Positions 33,108 to 41,796 of a DNA stretch of 64,000 bases are shown here, piece after piece (position 1 is the stretch's first letter; every line of letters begins with the position of its first letter). Below the pieces are notes generated by a model that was not told where the DNA came from, did no database searches, and saw nothing but the letters and a program-made list of their open reading frames with translations. Both the position numbers and the translations under genes were made by a program. The stretch is from Chryseobacterium shigense (GTDB lineage: Bacteria > Bacteroidota > Bacteroidia > Flavobacteriales > Weeksellaceae): contig NZ_FTNY01000002.1 in the NCBI RefSeq assembly GCF_900156575.1, forward strand, positions 248,001-312,000, read 5' to 3'.

Positions 33108-33989
33108 TTAAACCTTGTATTTTCTCATAAACTGAGTAGGAGTCATTCCGGAACTTTTCCGGAATACTCTTACAAAGTAGGAATATTCTTCGTATCCAAG
33201 TCTGAAAGCAATTTCCACGAGACTTTCGTCCAGATACATCAGCATTCTTTTGGCTTCTAATACGACTCTCTCGGTCATGACATCTGTCGCTGTCTTTTGA
33301 ACGACTGTCCGGGCAATTCTGTTCAGATGCTTTGGAGTAATACCGAGTAAAGATGCGTAATGAGAAATGGATTTCTGATCTGTAAAATATTGTTCTATCA
33401 GATTTTCAAACTCCTGATAATGTTTAAAATAAGAGAGACTCGCAGAAGAAGAACGCAAATCAATATCTTTTGAAAACAGTCTGGTAGCATTAATGAAAAT
33501 CTGAGACATGAAAGAAAGTATTAATCCTTCTTTCATCATATTCTGAGACTGATGTTCTTTTCCCAGTTCCTGAAATATACTGTTGTTTTTTTCCAGCTCA
33601 TCAGCATCAAGCTGCAATTTCCTGGGAAAAGAGACTGAACCGAAAAAAGGAAAATTCCGCAGTTTCTGGCTCACATAATGCATCTCGTAAAACTCCTGTG
33701 AGCAGAAAAAAATATATCCGTCAATATCCTCAGAAAGTTCCCAGCTATGAATCTGTCCGGGAGATAGAAAGAAAAGACTCCCCTCTGAAACATCATATTT
33801 CTGAAAGTCTATTTCATGGGTTCCCATTCCTTTTGTAAAAAGAACCGCTGCATAGAAATCATGCCGATGTGGCTTTTCAATATGACGGTGTCCTACCACC
33901 AGATGTTCTTTCATATTATTGAAATAAAAATCTGAGGTATTCTTCCCAGACTGAAAAAGATCGATATGTAAGACTGAGATAGAATTCAT
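33108..33989 (-). CDS. AraC family transcriptional regulator
   Basis: The 293-residue protein has an N-terminal cupin-like sensor domain (HRHIEKPHRHDFYAAVLFTKG, SEGSLFFLSPGQIHSWEL). Its C-terminal AraC DNA-binding domain (about residues 195-293) has two helix-turn-helix units (ISHYASLLGITPKHLNRIAR and LVEIAFRLGYEEYSYFVRVF) and the family end FRKSSGMTPTQFMRKY. The HRHDFY segment at the cupin mouth is typical of regulators that bind small organic effectors. The gene is divergent from the MerR-type gene 148 bp away. No target operon is next to it, so its regulon and effector are unknown. Confidence 0.92.
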   Translation of the reverse strand: MNSISVLHIDLFQSGKNTSDFYFNNMKEHLVVGHRHIEKPHRHDFYAAVLFTKGMGTHEIDFQKYDVSEGSLFFLSPGQIHSWELSEDIDGYIFFCSQEFYEMHYVSQKLRNFPFFGSVSFPRKLQLDADELEKNNSIFQELGKEHQSQNMMKEGLILSFMSQIFINATRLFSKDIDLRSSSASLSYFKHYQEFENLIEQYFTDQKSISHYASLLGITPKHLNRIARTVVQKTATDVMTERVVLEAKRMLMYLDESLVEIAFRLGYEEYSYFVRVFRKSSGMTPTQFMRKYKV

Positions 33990-34111
33990 CCTTTTTTATT
34001 TACCTCAAAAGTAAAGAAAAAACGGAAGGTCATAAATGACTTTACCCATGATTTATTCAAGAAAAACAAACATTTTATGTTACGTATATGTAACAAGGGT
34101 TAAAAAATTTT

Positions 34112-34119
34112 TATCTTTG
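34112..34119 (+). promoter_or_regulatory. -7 box of the MerR family gene, deciding its start
   Basis: TATCTTTG is a perfect TAnnTTTG match. Transcription would start near 34125, after the upstream in-frame ATG at 34036 and just before the ATG at 34138. Confidence 0.6.
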
Positions 34120-34137
34120 GCTTTTAGGATTTATAGA

Positions 34138-34482
34138 ATGAAGATAAACTTAGCTGACAAACTGTATTATTCAATAGGAGAAGTTGCCAAAGCTTTTGAT
34201 GTAAACACCTCATTAATACGTTACTGGGAGCAGGAGTTCCCCATCATTAAGCCTAAAAAAAACAAAAAGGGTAATCGTTACTTTACGCCTGAAGACATCA
34301 AGAACCTGCAGATGATCTACCATCTGGTAAAAGAAAAAGGATATACCCTTGATGGAGCAAGGATTGCTTTGACCACCAACAGTAAAATTTCTGAAACCGT
34401 TACCATCATCGACCGCCTTGAATTTATCAAAGCGGAACTCCAAAAACTGAAAGCTTCTCTGGCTGATAAAGATTCAGAATAA
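34138..34482 (+). CDS. MerR family transcriptional regulator (small)
   Basis: The 114-residue protein starts at MKINLADKLYYSIGEVAKAF. An open frame extends to 34036, but the -7 box at 34112 lies inside that extension and fixes the start. Residues 10-80 form a MerR winged helix (YYSIGEVAKAFDVNTSLIRY, WEQEFPIIKPKKNKKGNRYF, TPEDIKNLQMIYHLVKEKGY). A short coiled coil (LEFIKAELQKLKASLADK) follows for dimerisation. There is no effector-binding domain or metal-binding cysteine cluster, so it belongs to the short MerR group common in Bacteroidota. Targets are unknown. Confidence 0.9.
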   Translation: MKINLADKLYYSIGEVAKAFDVNTSLIRYWEQEFPIIKPKKNKKGNRYFTPEDIKNLQMIYHLVKEKGYTLDGARIALTTNSKISETVTIIDRLEFIKAELQKLKASLADKDSE

Positions 34483-34498
34483 AATTTATTATACGATA

Positions 34499-34527
34499 AA
34501 AAAGCATCTTTTAAAGGTGCTTTTCTC
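34499..34527 (+). terminator. Terminator of the MerR family gene
   Basis: Stem AAAAGCATCTTT/AAAGGTGCTTTT, with a G-T pair inside, followed by CTCTTTTG. Confidence 0.65.
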
Positions 34528-34683
34528 TTTTGCCTGAAATTTTCATCTCTATTTCTTCAAATCATTCTATAAAAAAAGTATTCAAATGTAATTTAAAAAT
34601 CATTTGAAAGAATTTGTTGCACAAAACAATTCCTTTGGCTTTTCATCATTGCTTCGATTTGTTTTTATTGATAAGTTTACTTC

Positions 34684-35952
34684 ATGATGAGAAAAAAACA
34701 TTACCAAAAACTGGCATTGATGGGGATGCTGATGATCGTCCTTCTTGCCTTTCAGAACTACACCGGCAGGGAAAAAGTGACATTTCCTGAGGTTAGATTT
34801 ATTACAGAAAATTCCCTTCCTTTGAATCTCACAGATTTTGATCCCAATGACCTGGATGCAAAGCAATGGGAGCATTTAGGCTTCTCTGAAAAACAGATTT
34901 CTACTATTCTCAACTATAAAAAAATGGTAGGAGGCCGGTTTATTTCCAAAGAACAGTTAAAAAAATGCTATGCCGTTTCCCCTGAAAAATTCGCAGAGCT
35001 GGAATCTTATCTGTTGCTTCCTGAAACGGGCAAAGACCCTTCTTCCGGGAAGTTTAAAGGATACAAAAAGACAGAGATCACTGTTTCCCGAAAGTTCAAT
35101 CCGGATGGGCTTTCTATTGCTGACTGGATGAAAATGGGTTTCAGTGAAAAACAAGCTGAAGCTATTTTAAAGTATAAAAACTATTTGGGAGGAAGCTTTG
35201 TGAGCAAGGAAAAATTCAAAGAGTGTTTTATCATTGCTTCGGACAATTACAGCAAACTGGAACCTTATCTACTGCTCCCTGCAAAAACACCGGACAATTT
35301 TAAGAATTCAACGATAAATTATGCTGTAAAATCAAAAATCAAATACCGAAGTTTTGATCCGAATATGGCAGGCTTGGAAGACTGGAAGTTTTTAGGATTT
35401 TCAGAAAGACAGGCTCAAACGATTGTTAACTACCGTGATAGAAATCTCCAGGGAACCTTTAAAACACTGGAAGATCTGCAGAAATGTTTTGTGATCTCTC
35501 CTGAGAAATTCCAGGAATTAAAACCCTATATTAAATTCACCCCAACGGTGGATAAAAAACAGGAAACTGATTTTTCAAAAATTGATTTAAACATGATTAC
35601 CTTTAAGCAGTTGCTGGAATTTGGTTTGGATGAAAAAAGTGCTGGATCGATGATTGGCTTTAGAAAAAAACTGAGAGGTTTTGTCAATAAACAGCAAATT
35701 TTAGATACCTATAATATTGATAAAGATTTGGTTCAAAAATTAATTTCTATTGCTCCGCTGGATGTTTCAAATGTTCCCAAATATACTTTAACAGAAGCTC
35801 CTGAAGAATGGCTGAAAGATCATCCGTACTTCAAATATTCTGCTGACAAAATCATATTCTACCGGACCACCTACCATGAGGATAAAAAAATTCTGAAGCT
35901 TTTAAAATTAAAGCCCGAATATGAGGAAAGAATGAAATTATATTTAAAATAA
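34684..35952 (+). CDS. Helix-hairpin-helix repeat protein
   Basis: The 422-residue protein has one N-terminal hydrophobic segment (LMGMLMIVLLAFQNYTG), likely an uncleaved anchor or signal. After it come at least four repeats of about 70-90 residues, each with the pattern F-(D/N)-P-N-x-x-x-x-x-x-W-x-x-x-GFS-x-(K/R)-Q-A followed by NY-(K/R)-x-x-x-GG-x-F and a terminal KC-(Y/F)-x-(V/I)-(S/A) motif (near residues 50, 125, 215 and 290). The cores resemble helix-hairpin-helix units of ComEA-type proteins (GFSEKQISTILNYKKMVGG). This could bind DNA non-specifically in the periplasm, but no competence genes are nearby, and the multiplied repeat is unlike classical ComEA. Confidence 0.75.
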   Translation: MMRKKHYQKLALMGMLMIVLLAFQNYTGREKVTFPEVRFITENSLPLNLTDFDPNDLDAKQWEHLGFSEKQISTILNYKKMVGGRFISKEQLKKCYAVSPEKFAELESYLLLPETGKDPSSGKFKGYKKTEITVSRKFNPDGLSIADWMKMGFSEKQAEAILKYKNYLGGSFVSKEKFKECFIIASDNYSKLEPYLLLPAKTPDNFKNSTINYAVKSKIKYRSFDPNMAGLEDWKFLGFSERQAQTIVNYRDRNLQGTFKTLEDLQKCFVISPEKFQELKPYIKFTPTVDKKQETDFSKIDLNMITFKQLLEFGLDEKSAGSMIGFRKKLRGFVNKQQILDTYNIDKDLVQKLISIAPLDVSNVPKYTLTEAPEEWLKDHPYFKYSADKIIFYRTTYHEDKKILKLLKLKPEYEERMKLYLK

Positions 35953-36202
35953 TCTGGGAGAAGGTTTTAGAGAGTGATGAGTTTTGAATTATGATGGTGA
36001 GTTTTAGGGTGAGTTTTGGTTGGTAGTTGCTGTTGGTAATGCTGGTAATTAAGCTGGTAAATTATCGTCTAAAATCTTGATTCGAGCATTTACAATTCAC
36101 TTGCGAAGCAAAATTTACCATTGACATTTTTTCTCCCAGTTGAAAGTTTGATGCCTGATGTCTAAAAAAATTGTTATGCCGAACCTCAGCTTATTTTATA
36201 TT

Positions 36203-37423
36203 TTAGTGATGCATGTAGCTGCCGGGGCCATTGGTTCCTTCAATCGATTCAGGTAATATTCCATATTTGTTTCGTAAATCGACTGTTCCTAATGTTTTCC
36301 CCGTCGCGATTTCAATGATACTTATGGTGCCGGAATTTAAGTTCGGAATATCCAGCAGGTTATTTTGTACTGCTACCACTTCTTTTCCTTTTTTGGTTTT
36401 AAAGAAAACCATATGATGGGCTCCTTTATCTGCGGTAAGTGTTTTTACAAGCTTGAGCTGAGGAAGATTACTTATATCAAAGACCAAAACTTTTCCAGGA
36501 TCTGCAAAACTTACATAGAGCTTGCTGTTATCATCGATGTACATTTCAAGTGCCCAGCCTAATCCTAGTGTGCTTCCATCAAACAATTTGGTAAAAGCAT
36601 CATATTTCTTGGTTACAGCATTGTATGGAGCAATCCAGATATCACCGCCTAGCATTGTGGTGGCAAGGGCATATTGCGGAAATTTCCCCCGTAGTAATAA
36701 AACCTCGACAGGACTGGACATATCCGTTGGTGAGTCTGCTATCAGATAGGTTTCTTTTAACTCATAGGTATTCAGATCTAATAAAGTACAGGTGTTTCCC
36801 ATTCCCGTCGTAAGGTCCGGGTGAATGGTTGAGGTGACCATCATTATTCCTTTTTCCTCATTAACAGAAATGCCATGCGGGTACATGATAAATTGATTGG
36901 GATTGTTTTGAATCGGAGCTTTAATCGTTTTGATAAGCTGGTTATTATTGGCATTAAAAACACCTATACTCCCATCCTTTGCTCCTCCTGCCCCTCCCAT
37001 AAAAGTCATAAAATATCGTCCGTCATTAGTAAAAAACAAATTTTCTCCTACTGTATTCTCCCCTGTGTTAATAGGGGTTGCATTCACTAATTTTGGCTGC
37101 CCATTTTTGTCTTTTTCCGTTTTTATCTCGTAAAGATAGCTTCCTCCTAATGCAGTAGTGAATAGTTTGTTCGCACTCTGATTATAATAAAGATGATGAG
37201 GCAGGACACCCACGCCTAATTCAAGTTTGTTGCTAATATTTCCAAAATTGGGAGCTTCCGGATCGAGCTCAATGACAGCCACTCCGTCTGGTAATCCTTT
37301 CAAGCTTCTATAATCAATATAAAATGAAGAGTCGTGTGGAAGATCCGAATTATGGTTATCATTCTGGCAATTTGAAAATGCTAATAAAATAACAAGGGAA
37401 AGTGGATTAAACTTTAATTTCAT
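36203..37423 (-). CDS. Beta-propeller lipoprotein (YncE/selenium-binding-protein-like)
   Basis: The 406-residue protein has a lipoprotein signal ending in the lipobox AFSNC. The mature part shows repeated four-stranded blades (GVAVIELDPEAPNFGNI, NKLFTTALGGSYLYEIKTE, DGSIGVFNANNNQLIKTI, GTISIIEIATGKTLGTVDL) consistent with a seven-bladed propeller. Conserved histidine clusters occur at LPHHLYY, MYPHG, GAHHMVFF and the C-terminal SYMHH. This His pattern resembles selenium-binding/methanethiol-oxidase-like propellers that bind a metal. The gene has no operon partner. Its activity is not established by sequence alone. Confidence 0.72.
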   Translation of the reverse strand: MKLKFNPLSLVILLAFSNCQNDNHNSDLPHDSSFYIDYRSLKGLPDGVAVIELDPEAPNFGNISNKLELGVGVLPHHLYYNQSANKLFTTALGGSYLYEIKTEKDKNGQPKLVNATPINTGENTVGENLFFTNDGRYFMTFMGGAGGAKDGSIGVFNANNNQLIKTIKAPIQNNPNQFIMYPHGISVNEEKGIMMVTSTIHPDLTTGMGNTCTLLDLNTYELKETYLIADSPTDMSSPVEVLLLRGKFPQYALATTMLGGDIWIAPYNAVTKKYDAFTKLFDGSTLGLGWALEMYIDDNSKLYVSFADPGKVLVFDISNLPQLKLVKTLTADKGAHHMVFFKTKKGKEVVAVQNNLLDIPNLNSGTISIIEIATGKTLGTVDLRNKYGILPESIEGTNGPGSYMHH

Positions 37424-37609
37424 GGTTTTCAGGTTTTTAGTAGTTACTGTTATAAATATAACACATATCCACCAACAAATTGAAAATATTACACCAATAT
37501 GTGAATTTTATTTAAAAACACACATTAAATACCTTTTTCATTGTTCTTCTTCAGATAAATTACCGGAAGACAGAAACTCTAATTTTCCTGACCGAAAAGA
37601 GAAAAAAAA

Positions 37610-37635
37610 GTAAGCAGGGAAATATCCCTGCTTAC
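37610..37635 (-). terminator. Terminator of rluF
   Basis: Stem GTAAGCAGGGA/TCCCTGCTTAC with loop AATA. The minus strand continues with about eight T residues. Confidence 0.85.
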
Positions 37636-37659
37636 CATCTTATTATTTATGATAAAATC

Positions 37660-38382
37660 TTAATCGATTGTTTTGATAGAATCAGAAAGAAGGTTGTTAA
37701 GCGAACTAAGTTCCGCTTCTGTAAGGTCACGCCATTTTCCTACCGGAAGATCCAGCTTAATGTTCATGATACGGATACGTTTCAGTTTTTTCACTTCATA
37801 GCCCAAATATTCACACATTCTACGGATCTGCCTGTTCAGTCCCTGGGTAAGGACAATACGGAAGGTCATATCATCAATTCTTTCTACTTCACATTTTTTG
37901 GTGACTGTATCCAGAATAGGAACCCCATTCCTCATTTTTTCAAGAAATCTGGGTGAAAGAGGCTTGTCTACACGGACGATATATTCTTTTTCGTGGTTGT
38001 TTCTGGCGCGGAGAATTTTGTTGACAATATCGCCGTCACTGGTTAGCAGGATTAAACCTTCGCTCGGTTTGTCAAGCCTTCCGATCGGAAAGATTCTTTT
38101 CGGATAATTGATATAGTCAACGATATTGTTTTTTTCGCGTTTGGTGTCTGTAGTGCAGACAATCCCCATAGGTTTATTAAAAGCGATATAAACAGGCTTA
38201 TCCTGTGGCTCACGGATAGGTTTCCCATCCACCTCTACAACATCTTCGTCTGAAACTTTAGTCCCCATTTCAGGGATCTTCCCATTAATTGTGATCCTTC
38301 CTTCTTCCAAAAGTTTATCGGCTGCTCTTCTTGAACAGTATCCTACTTCTGATAAATATTTATTAATACGCGTTTTTTCCAT
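37660..38382 (-). CDS. rluF: 23S rRNA pseudouridine synthase RluF
   Basis: The 240-residue protein begins with an S4 RNA-binding domain ([20 protein letters not shown]). The RsuA-type catalytic domain follows, with the active-site motif GRLDKPSEG (Asp104), [15 protein letters not shown] and [20 protein letters not shown]. The segment [15 protein letters not shown] and the ending [10 protein letters not shown] match RluF more closely than RluB or RluE. RluF modifies U2604 (and U2605) of 23S rRNA in E. coli. The gene lies 60 bp downstream of truB on the same strand, so two pseudouridine synthases are neighbours. Confidence 0.92.
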   Translation of the reverse strand: MEKTRINKYLSEVGYCSRRAADKLLEEGRITINGKIPEMGTKVSDEDVVEVDGKPIREPQDKPVYIAFNKPMGIVCTTDTKREKNNIVDYINYPKRIFPIGRLDKPSEGLILLTSDGDIVNKILRARNNHEKEYIVRVDKPLSPRFLEKMRNGVPILDTVTKKCEVERIDDMTFRIVLTQGLNRQIRRMCEYLGYEVKKLKRIRIMNIKLDLPVGKWRDLTEAELSSLNNLLSDSIKTID

Positions 38383-38442
38383 TAGTCTTCTCCGTAACCT
38401 GTATAATTTTTTGTTGCCTGTTGTGAGTAAAAATACGTTTCT

Positions 38443-39144
38443 TTATTGTAAATTTTCAAACCTGTATTCATTTTCCAGAAAGTCAGTCGTAGCATTTTCG
38501 ATGGTATAATCCCCTATTTTTGTACGTCTCAGCTGAGTCAGATAAGCACCTACTCCAAGGTTCTGCCCGATATCATGAGCCAGACTTCTGATATAAGTTC
38601 CTTTCGAACATCCTACTGTAAAGCTTACCAGAGGAAGATCAATTTTAATACCTTTAATATAGAGAATCGTTGTTTTTCTGGATTTCATTTCTACTTCTTC
38701 TCCTGCTCTGGCCAGATTATATGCTCTCTGCCCATCTATTTTTATTGCAGAATACACGGGAGGGGTCTGCTCTATTTCTCCAACAAATTTCTCCAGCACT
38801 TCATTGATCTGCTCTTCTGTGATGTGAATAATCTCCTGCTGAAGAATTTCCGGTTTTTCCGTATCATAGGATTCCGTCTGCACTCCTATTTTAATCTCTG
38901 TCCAGTATTCTTTAGGAGCATCCTGAATTTCAGGAATTTTTTTAGTAAACTTTCCACAGCAAACAATAAGAAGACCTGTTGCTCTCGGATCTAAGGTTCC
39001 GGCGTGTCCAATTTTAAATTTTTTTGGAAGATCAAACTCTCTTTTAAGCTTATATTTCATTTTATTGACAGCCTGAAAAGAAGTCCAGTCCAAAGGTTTG
39101 TCCAACAAAAATACGTATCCTGATTGCAGTTCTTCAGCTGTCAT
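38443..39144 (-). CDS. truB: tRNA pseudouridine(55) synthase TruB
   Basis: The 233-residue protein has the TruB motifs GYVFLLDKPLDWTSF, KIGHAGTLDPRATGLL with catalytic Asp52, PPVYSAIKIDGQRAY and GCSKGTYIRSLAHDIG. It makes pseudouridine 55 in the T-loop of tRNAs. There is no C-terminal PUA domain, so it is the short form common in Bacteroidota. Its start overlaps the stop of the upstream lipoprotein gene by one base (TAATG), and it ends the ftsX-DUF3098-uppP-lipoprotein-truB operon. Confidence 0.95.
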   Translation of the reverse strand: MTAEELQSGYVFLLDKPLDWTSFQAVNKMKYKLKREFDLPKKFKIGHAGTLDPRATGLLIVCCGKFTKKIPEIQDAPKEYWTEIKIGVQTESYDTEKPEILQQEIIHITEEQINEVLEKFVGEIEQTPPVYSAIKIDGQRAYNLARAGEEVEMKSRKTTILYIKGIKIDLPLVSFTVGCSKGTYIRSLAHDIGQNLGVGAYLTQLRRTKIGDYTIENATTDFLENEYRFENLQ

Positions 39145-39596
39145 TATTTTAAAATTTCGGTGATACTTACGAAGCTGGGCAATTTATTGACCTTTTGCTT
39201 GCATTCAGGGCCATTTTCAACATTGACAAAACATTTTTTATCTCCGATGAAGTAATAGATATTTCGAAATGGATATACAGAATTATTCGGGGCAATATTT
39301 ACGGTATAATTTTCCGGTAAATTAAACTTATAACTCATCTTATTAATTGCTGTAATTTTCTGACTGTAGCATTTTCCTTCTTTGGCATACTCCATAAAAG
39401 GTTTATGATCCAGTTTTTCGTCCGGTACAAGTTCTTTACAAATTAATAAATCTTTTGCCAGATTTTTTTCTTTAAGCTCCACGAAAAACTCTATTCTTTC
39501 TTCAGTATTATTTTTCACAAACAATGTATGAGCCGGTGCACAGGAAACAATGGAGCCTGCAAAAGCCAGTATCTTTAAAATATTATTCTTCATCAT
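39144..39596 (-). CDS. Hypothetical lipoprotein in the uppP-truB operon
   Basis: The 150-residue protein has a signal with lipobox IVSC (MMKNNILKILAFAGSIVSC). The mature part has four further cysteines and appears beta-rich (HTLFVKNNTEERIEFFVEL, YNVNIAPN-like segments). No family is recognised. It starts 2 nt after the uppP stop and overlaps truB by one base, so it is clearly translated as part of the operon. It could be a lineage-specific addition to an otherwise conserved cluster. Confidence 0.7.
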   Translation of the reverse strand: MMKNNILKILAFAGSIVSCAPAHTLFVKNNTEERIEFFVELKEKNLAKDLLICKELVPDEKLDHKPFMEYAKEGKCYSQKITAINKMSYKFNLPENYTVNIAPNNSVYPFRNIYYFIGDKKCFVNVENGPECKQKVNKLPSFVSITEILK

Positions 39597-39598
39597 TC

Positions 39599-40417
39599 TT
39601 ACTTAAAGAAATAGAAATAAATCAAAAGGGCAATCCCCACAAAAATACGGTACCATCCCCAAGGTCTGAAACCATACTTATTCAAAACACCGATGAATGC
39701 CTTAATGGCAATTAGGGCTACAATAAATGCGACCACATTCCCGATGATAAAGATCATAATGTGATCATTGGATGCCATGATCATTTCATATCCTTTCTGA
39801 GGATTTCCGGTTTCTTTTCCCCATGTTTTAAGGAAAACAGAATAGACCGTCACTGCCAGCATGGTAGGAACAGCTAAAAAGAATGAAAACTCTGCAGCAG
39901 CTTTTCTGGTAAGGCCCTGTGACATTCCTCCGATAATAGAGGCAGCACTACGGCTGGTTCCCGGCATCATCGCCAGACATTGCCAGAAGCCTATGGTAAC
40001 AGCGCTTTTTATAGAAACTCCTTTTTCATCATCGATTCTCGGATTTTTAAACCATTGGTCTGCGAAAAGCAGTACCACACCTCCCAGTACCAATACAGAA
40101 GAGATCGCAATCTGGTTTCCGAGAATAGCTTCAATTTTATCATCAAAGAGATACCCTAAAACCAAGGCAGGAATTACCGCAAAAGCAAGTTTATAATAAA
40201 ACCGGATATTTTTGAGGTCAAAGAACTTTTTCCAATAAGCCACCACAACGGATAAAATAGCACCGAACTGGATAGATACCTGAAACATTTTTAGAAATTC
40301 ATCCTCCTGAAGTCCCATAAGATTGGCGGCAAACCCCATGTGTGCCGTGGAAGAAATTGGAAGATACTCTGTAAGTCCTTCAATAATAGCAATAATGATC
40401 GCTTTAATTAGATCCAT
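39599..40417 (-). CDS. uppP: Undecaprenyl-diphosphatase
   Basis: The 272-residue integral membrane protein (about eight helices) has the two UppP/BacA signatures: EGLTEYLPISSTAHMG near the N-terminus and PGTSRSAASIIGGMSQG in the middle. It dephosphorylates undecaprenyl diphosphate to recycle the lipid carrier for peptidoglycan and other cell-wall polymers and gives bacitracin resistance when overproduced. It lies in an operon with ftsX and DUF3098 upstream and truB downstream; an 89-bp spacer before it contains a large inverted repeat. Confidence 0.96.
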   Translation of the reverse strand: MDLIKAIIIAIIEGLTEYLPISSTAHMGFAANLMGLQEDEFLKMFQVSIQFGAILSVVVAYWKKFFDLKNIRFYYKLAFAVIPALVLGYLFDDKIEAILGNQIAISSVLVLGGVVLLFADQWFKNPRIDDEKGVSIKSAVTIGFWQCLAMMPGTSRSAASIIGGMSQGLTRKAAAEFSFFLAVPTMLAVTVYSVFLKTWGKETGNPQKGYEMIMASNDHIMIFIIGNVVAFIVALIAIKAFIGVLNKYGFRPWGWYRIFVGIALLIYFYFFK

Positions 40418-40433
40418 AATATTGTTAAAATTA

Positions 40434-40491
40434 AAAGATTAAGAGACTTTGACATTTAGAATATCCTAAATCTCTCAATCTCTTAATCTTT
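40434..40491 (-). repeat. Inverted repeat in the spacer between DUF3098 and uppP
   Basis: The 13-bp arms AAAGATTAAGAGA (40434-40446) and TCTCTTAATCTTT (40479-40491) are perfectly complementary, with an inner TTTAG/CTAAA pair. On the minus strand the hairpin is followed by TTAATTTT, so it could be an attenuator inside the operon. Confidence 0.5.
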
Positions 40492-40506
40492 AAATAAGGT
40501 TTAAAT

Positions 40507-40803
40507 TTATTTTCTTTTTAAAATAGCATACACTTCTATGACAAAGCCTATCACTATGAACAGTGGCGCAATTCTGATCCTGCGAATGGAAAAAATATCA
40601 TCATTCCATGCATTGGGATCAAATTTACCGTCTACCGTATTTGCATCCGGGCCCATCATCAGTAGAAATCCTACCACAATAAAGGCTAGACCTATCAGCA
40701 TCCACTTGAAGTTTTGCTGTCCGAAATAAAAGGTATTTTCCTGTACGACTTCGGTTTCTTTGCCAAACTCTGAAGCGGCCAATTTATTTGTTTTTTTGCT
40801 CAT
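40507..40803 (-). CDS. DUF3098 family membrane protein
   Basis: The 98-residue protein has two transmembrane helices: KWMLIGLAFIVVGFLLMMG and IRIAPLFIVIGFVIEVYAIL. The motif FYFGQQNFKWMLIG and the segment FDPNAWNDDIFSIRRIRIAP are diagnostic of DUF3098, a Bacteroidota family nearly always found next to ftsX and uppP. It starts 2 nt after the ftsX stop. Its conserved position suggests a role in envelope growth or division, but none has been shown to my knowledge. Confidence 0.9.
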   Translation of the reverse strand: MSKKTNKLAASEFGKETEVVQENTFYFGQQNFKWMLIGLAFIVVGFLLMMGPDANTVDGKFDPNAWNDDIFSIRRIRIAPLFIVIGFVIEVYAILKRK

Positions 40804-40805
40804 TA

Positions 40806-41705
40806 TTAAGAATAATATAGATCGTCAACGTTTGATTTTAGGAATCTCCATGTAGCGAAAATGGTACTTAAGACAGAAATAAAAACTCCAACTCCCAGTA
40901 CTAAAACAATCAGCCAGAAATACTGGTTGTTATCCTGTACGAAAGCCGAACCAATCTGGCTTGTGAAATAATACCATACGCCCCCCAGTGCCAAAAGACC
41001 AATAGTAGATCCGATAGCCCCAAGAATAATAGCTTCTATGATAAATGGTTTAAGGATAAACCTCCTTTTTGCTCCTACCAGCTGCATGGTTTTGATAATA
41101 AATCTCTTCGAGAATATTTTCAGTCTGATGGAGTTATTAATCAATACTACGGCCAGTATCAGGAACAGAATAGAGAATCCTAAAATCCATTTCAAGATTC
41201 TGCTCAGGTTATTGTAAACATCCACCATTAAAGTACTGTCATTTTTAACATCTACAATACCGGGAACGGATTTTATAATCTTGATTGCTCCGTCAATTTT
41301 TGCAGGGTCTACGTATTCTGGTTTTAATGCCACTTCGATGGATGAAGGGAAAATGTTTTCTTCAAAAAGCGCATCGCTGTCTATCCCCATCGTTTTCTTG
41401 GCTTCTTTCGCAGCCATGTCTCTTGTGATATAGGTCGCTTTCTTTACAGGAGCTAACGTCTGTACCTTTTTAAAAGTTTCTTCCTCTAGTTTTGCAATCT
41501 TTACAGAATCTTTCGCATCATAGTTTTCATCAAAATAGGCATTGACTACCAATTGCTCTTTGATATAGTCAGAATACTTTTGGGCATTGATTAAAATAAG
41601 CCCCATTAACCCTAACAAAAATAACACTAATGCGATACTTATTACTACAGTAATATTGCTGGACCGAAGCCTTTTCTTATTAAACTCATCTACAGATTTA
41701 GCCAT
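40806..41705 (-). CDS. ftsX: Cell division protein FtsX
   Basis: The 299-residue protein has the FtsX architecture: an N-terminal helix (VVISIALVLFLLGLMGLILI), a periplasmic domain (about residues 45-165, VNAYFDENYDAKDSVKIAKL ... VPGIVDVKNDSTL), then three helices forming the FtsX-type permease end (LGFSILFLILAVVLINNSIRL, AIILGAIGSTIGLLALGGVW, LIVLVLGVGVFISVLSTIFA). FtsX with the ATPase FtsE links division to peptidoglycan hydrolase activation. ftsE is not in the window; in Bacteroidota it is commonly elsewhere. It heads the operon that runs to truB and is divergent from rsmA. Confidence 0.93.
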   Translation of the reverse strand: MAKSVDEFNKKRLRSSNITVVISIALVLFLLGLMGLILINAQKYSDYIKEQLVVNAYFDENYDAKDSVKIAKLEEETFKKVQTLAPVKKATYITRDMAAKEAKKTMGIDSDALFEENIFPSSIEVALKPEYVDPAKIDGAIKIIKSVPGIVDVKNDSTLMVDVYNNLSRILKWILGFSILFLILAVVLINNSIRLKIFSKRFIIKTMQLVGAKRRFILKPFIIEAIILGAIGSTIGLLALGGVWYYFTSQIGSAFVQDNNQYFWLIVLVLGVGVFISVLSTIFATWRFLKSNVDDLYYS

Positions 41706-41796
41706 TAATATTAAAATTTTTGGCTAAATTAGAAAAAAACTTCCGAAATTTGGGACGAAATAAAGAAAATCATTGTTAATAAAATCATAAAAAACG

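Noticed and set aside
34036..34137. N-terminal extension of the MerR family gene
   Set aside because: The -7 box at 34112 lies inside it, so it is upstream of the transcription start.
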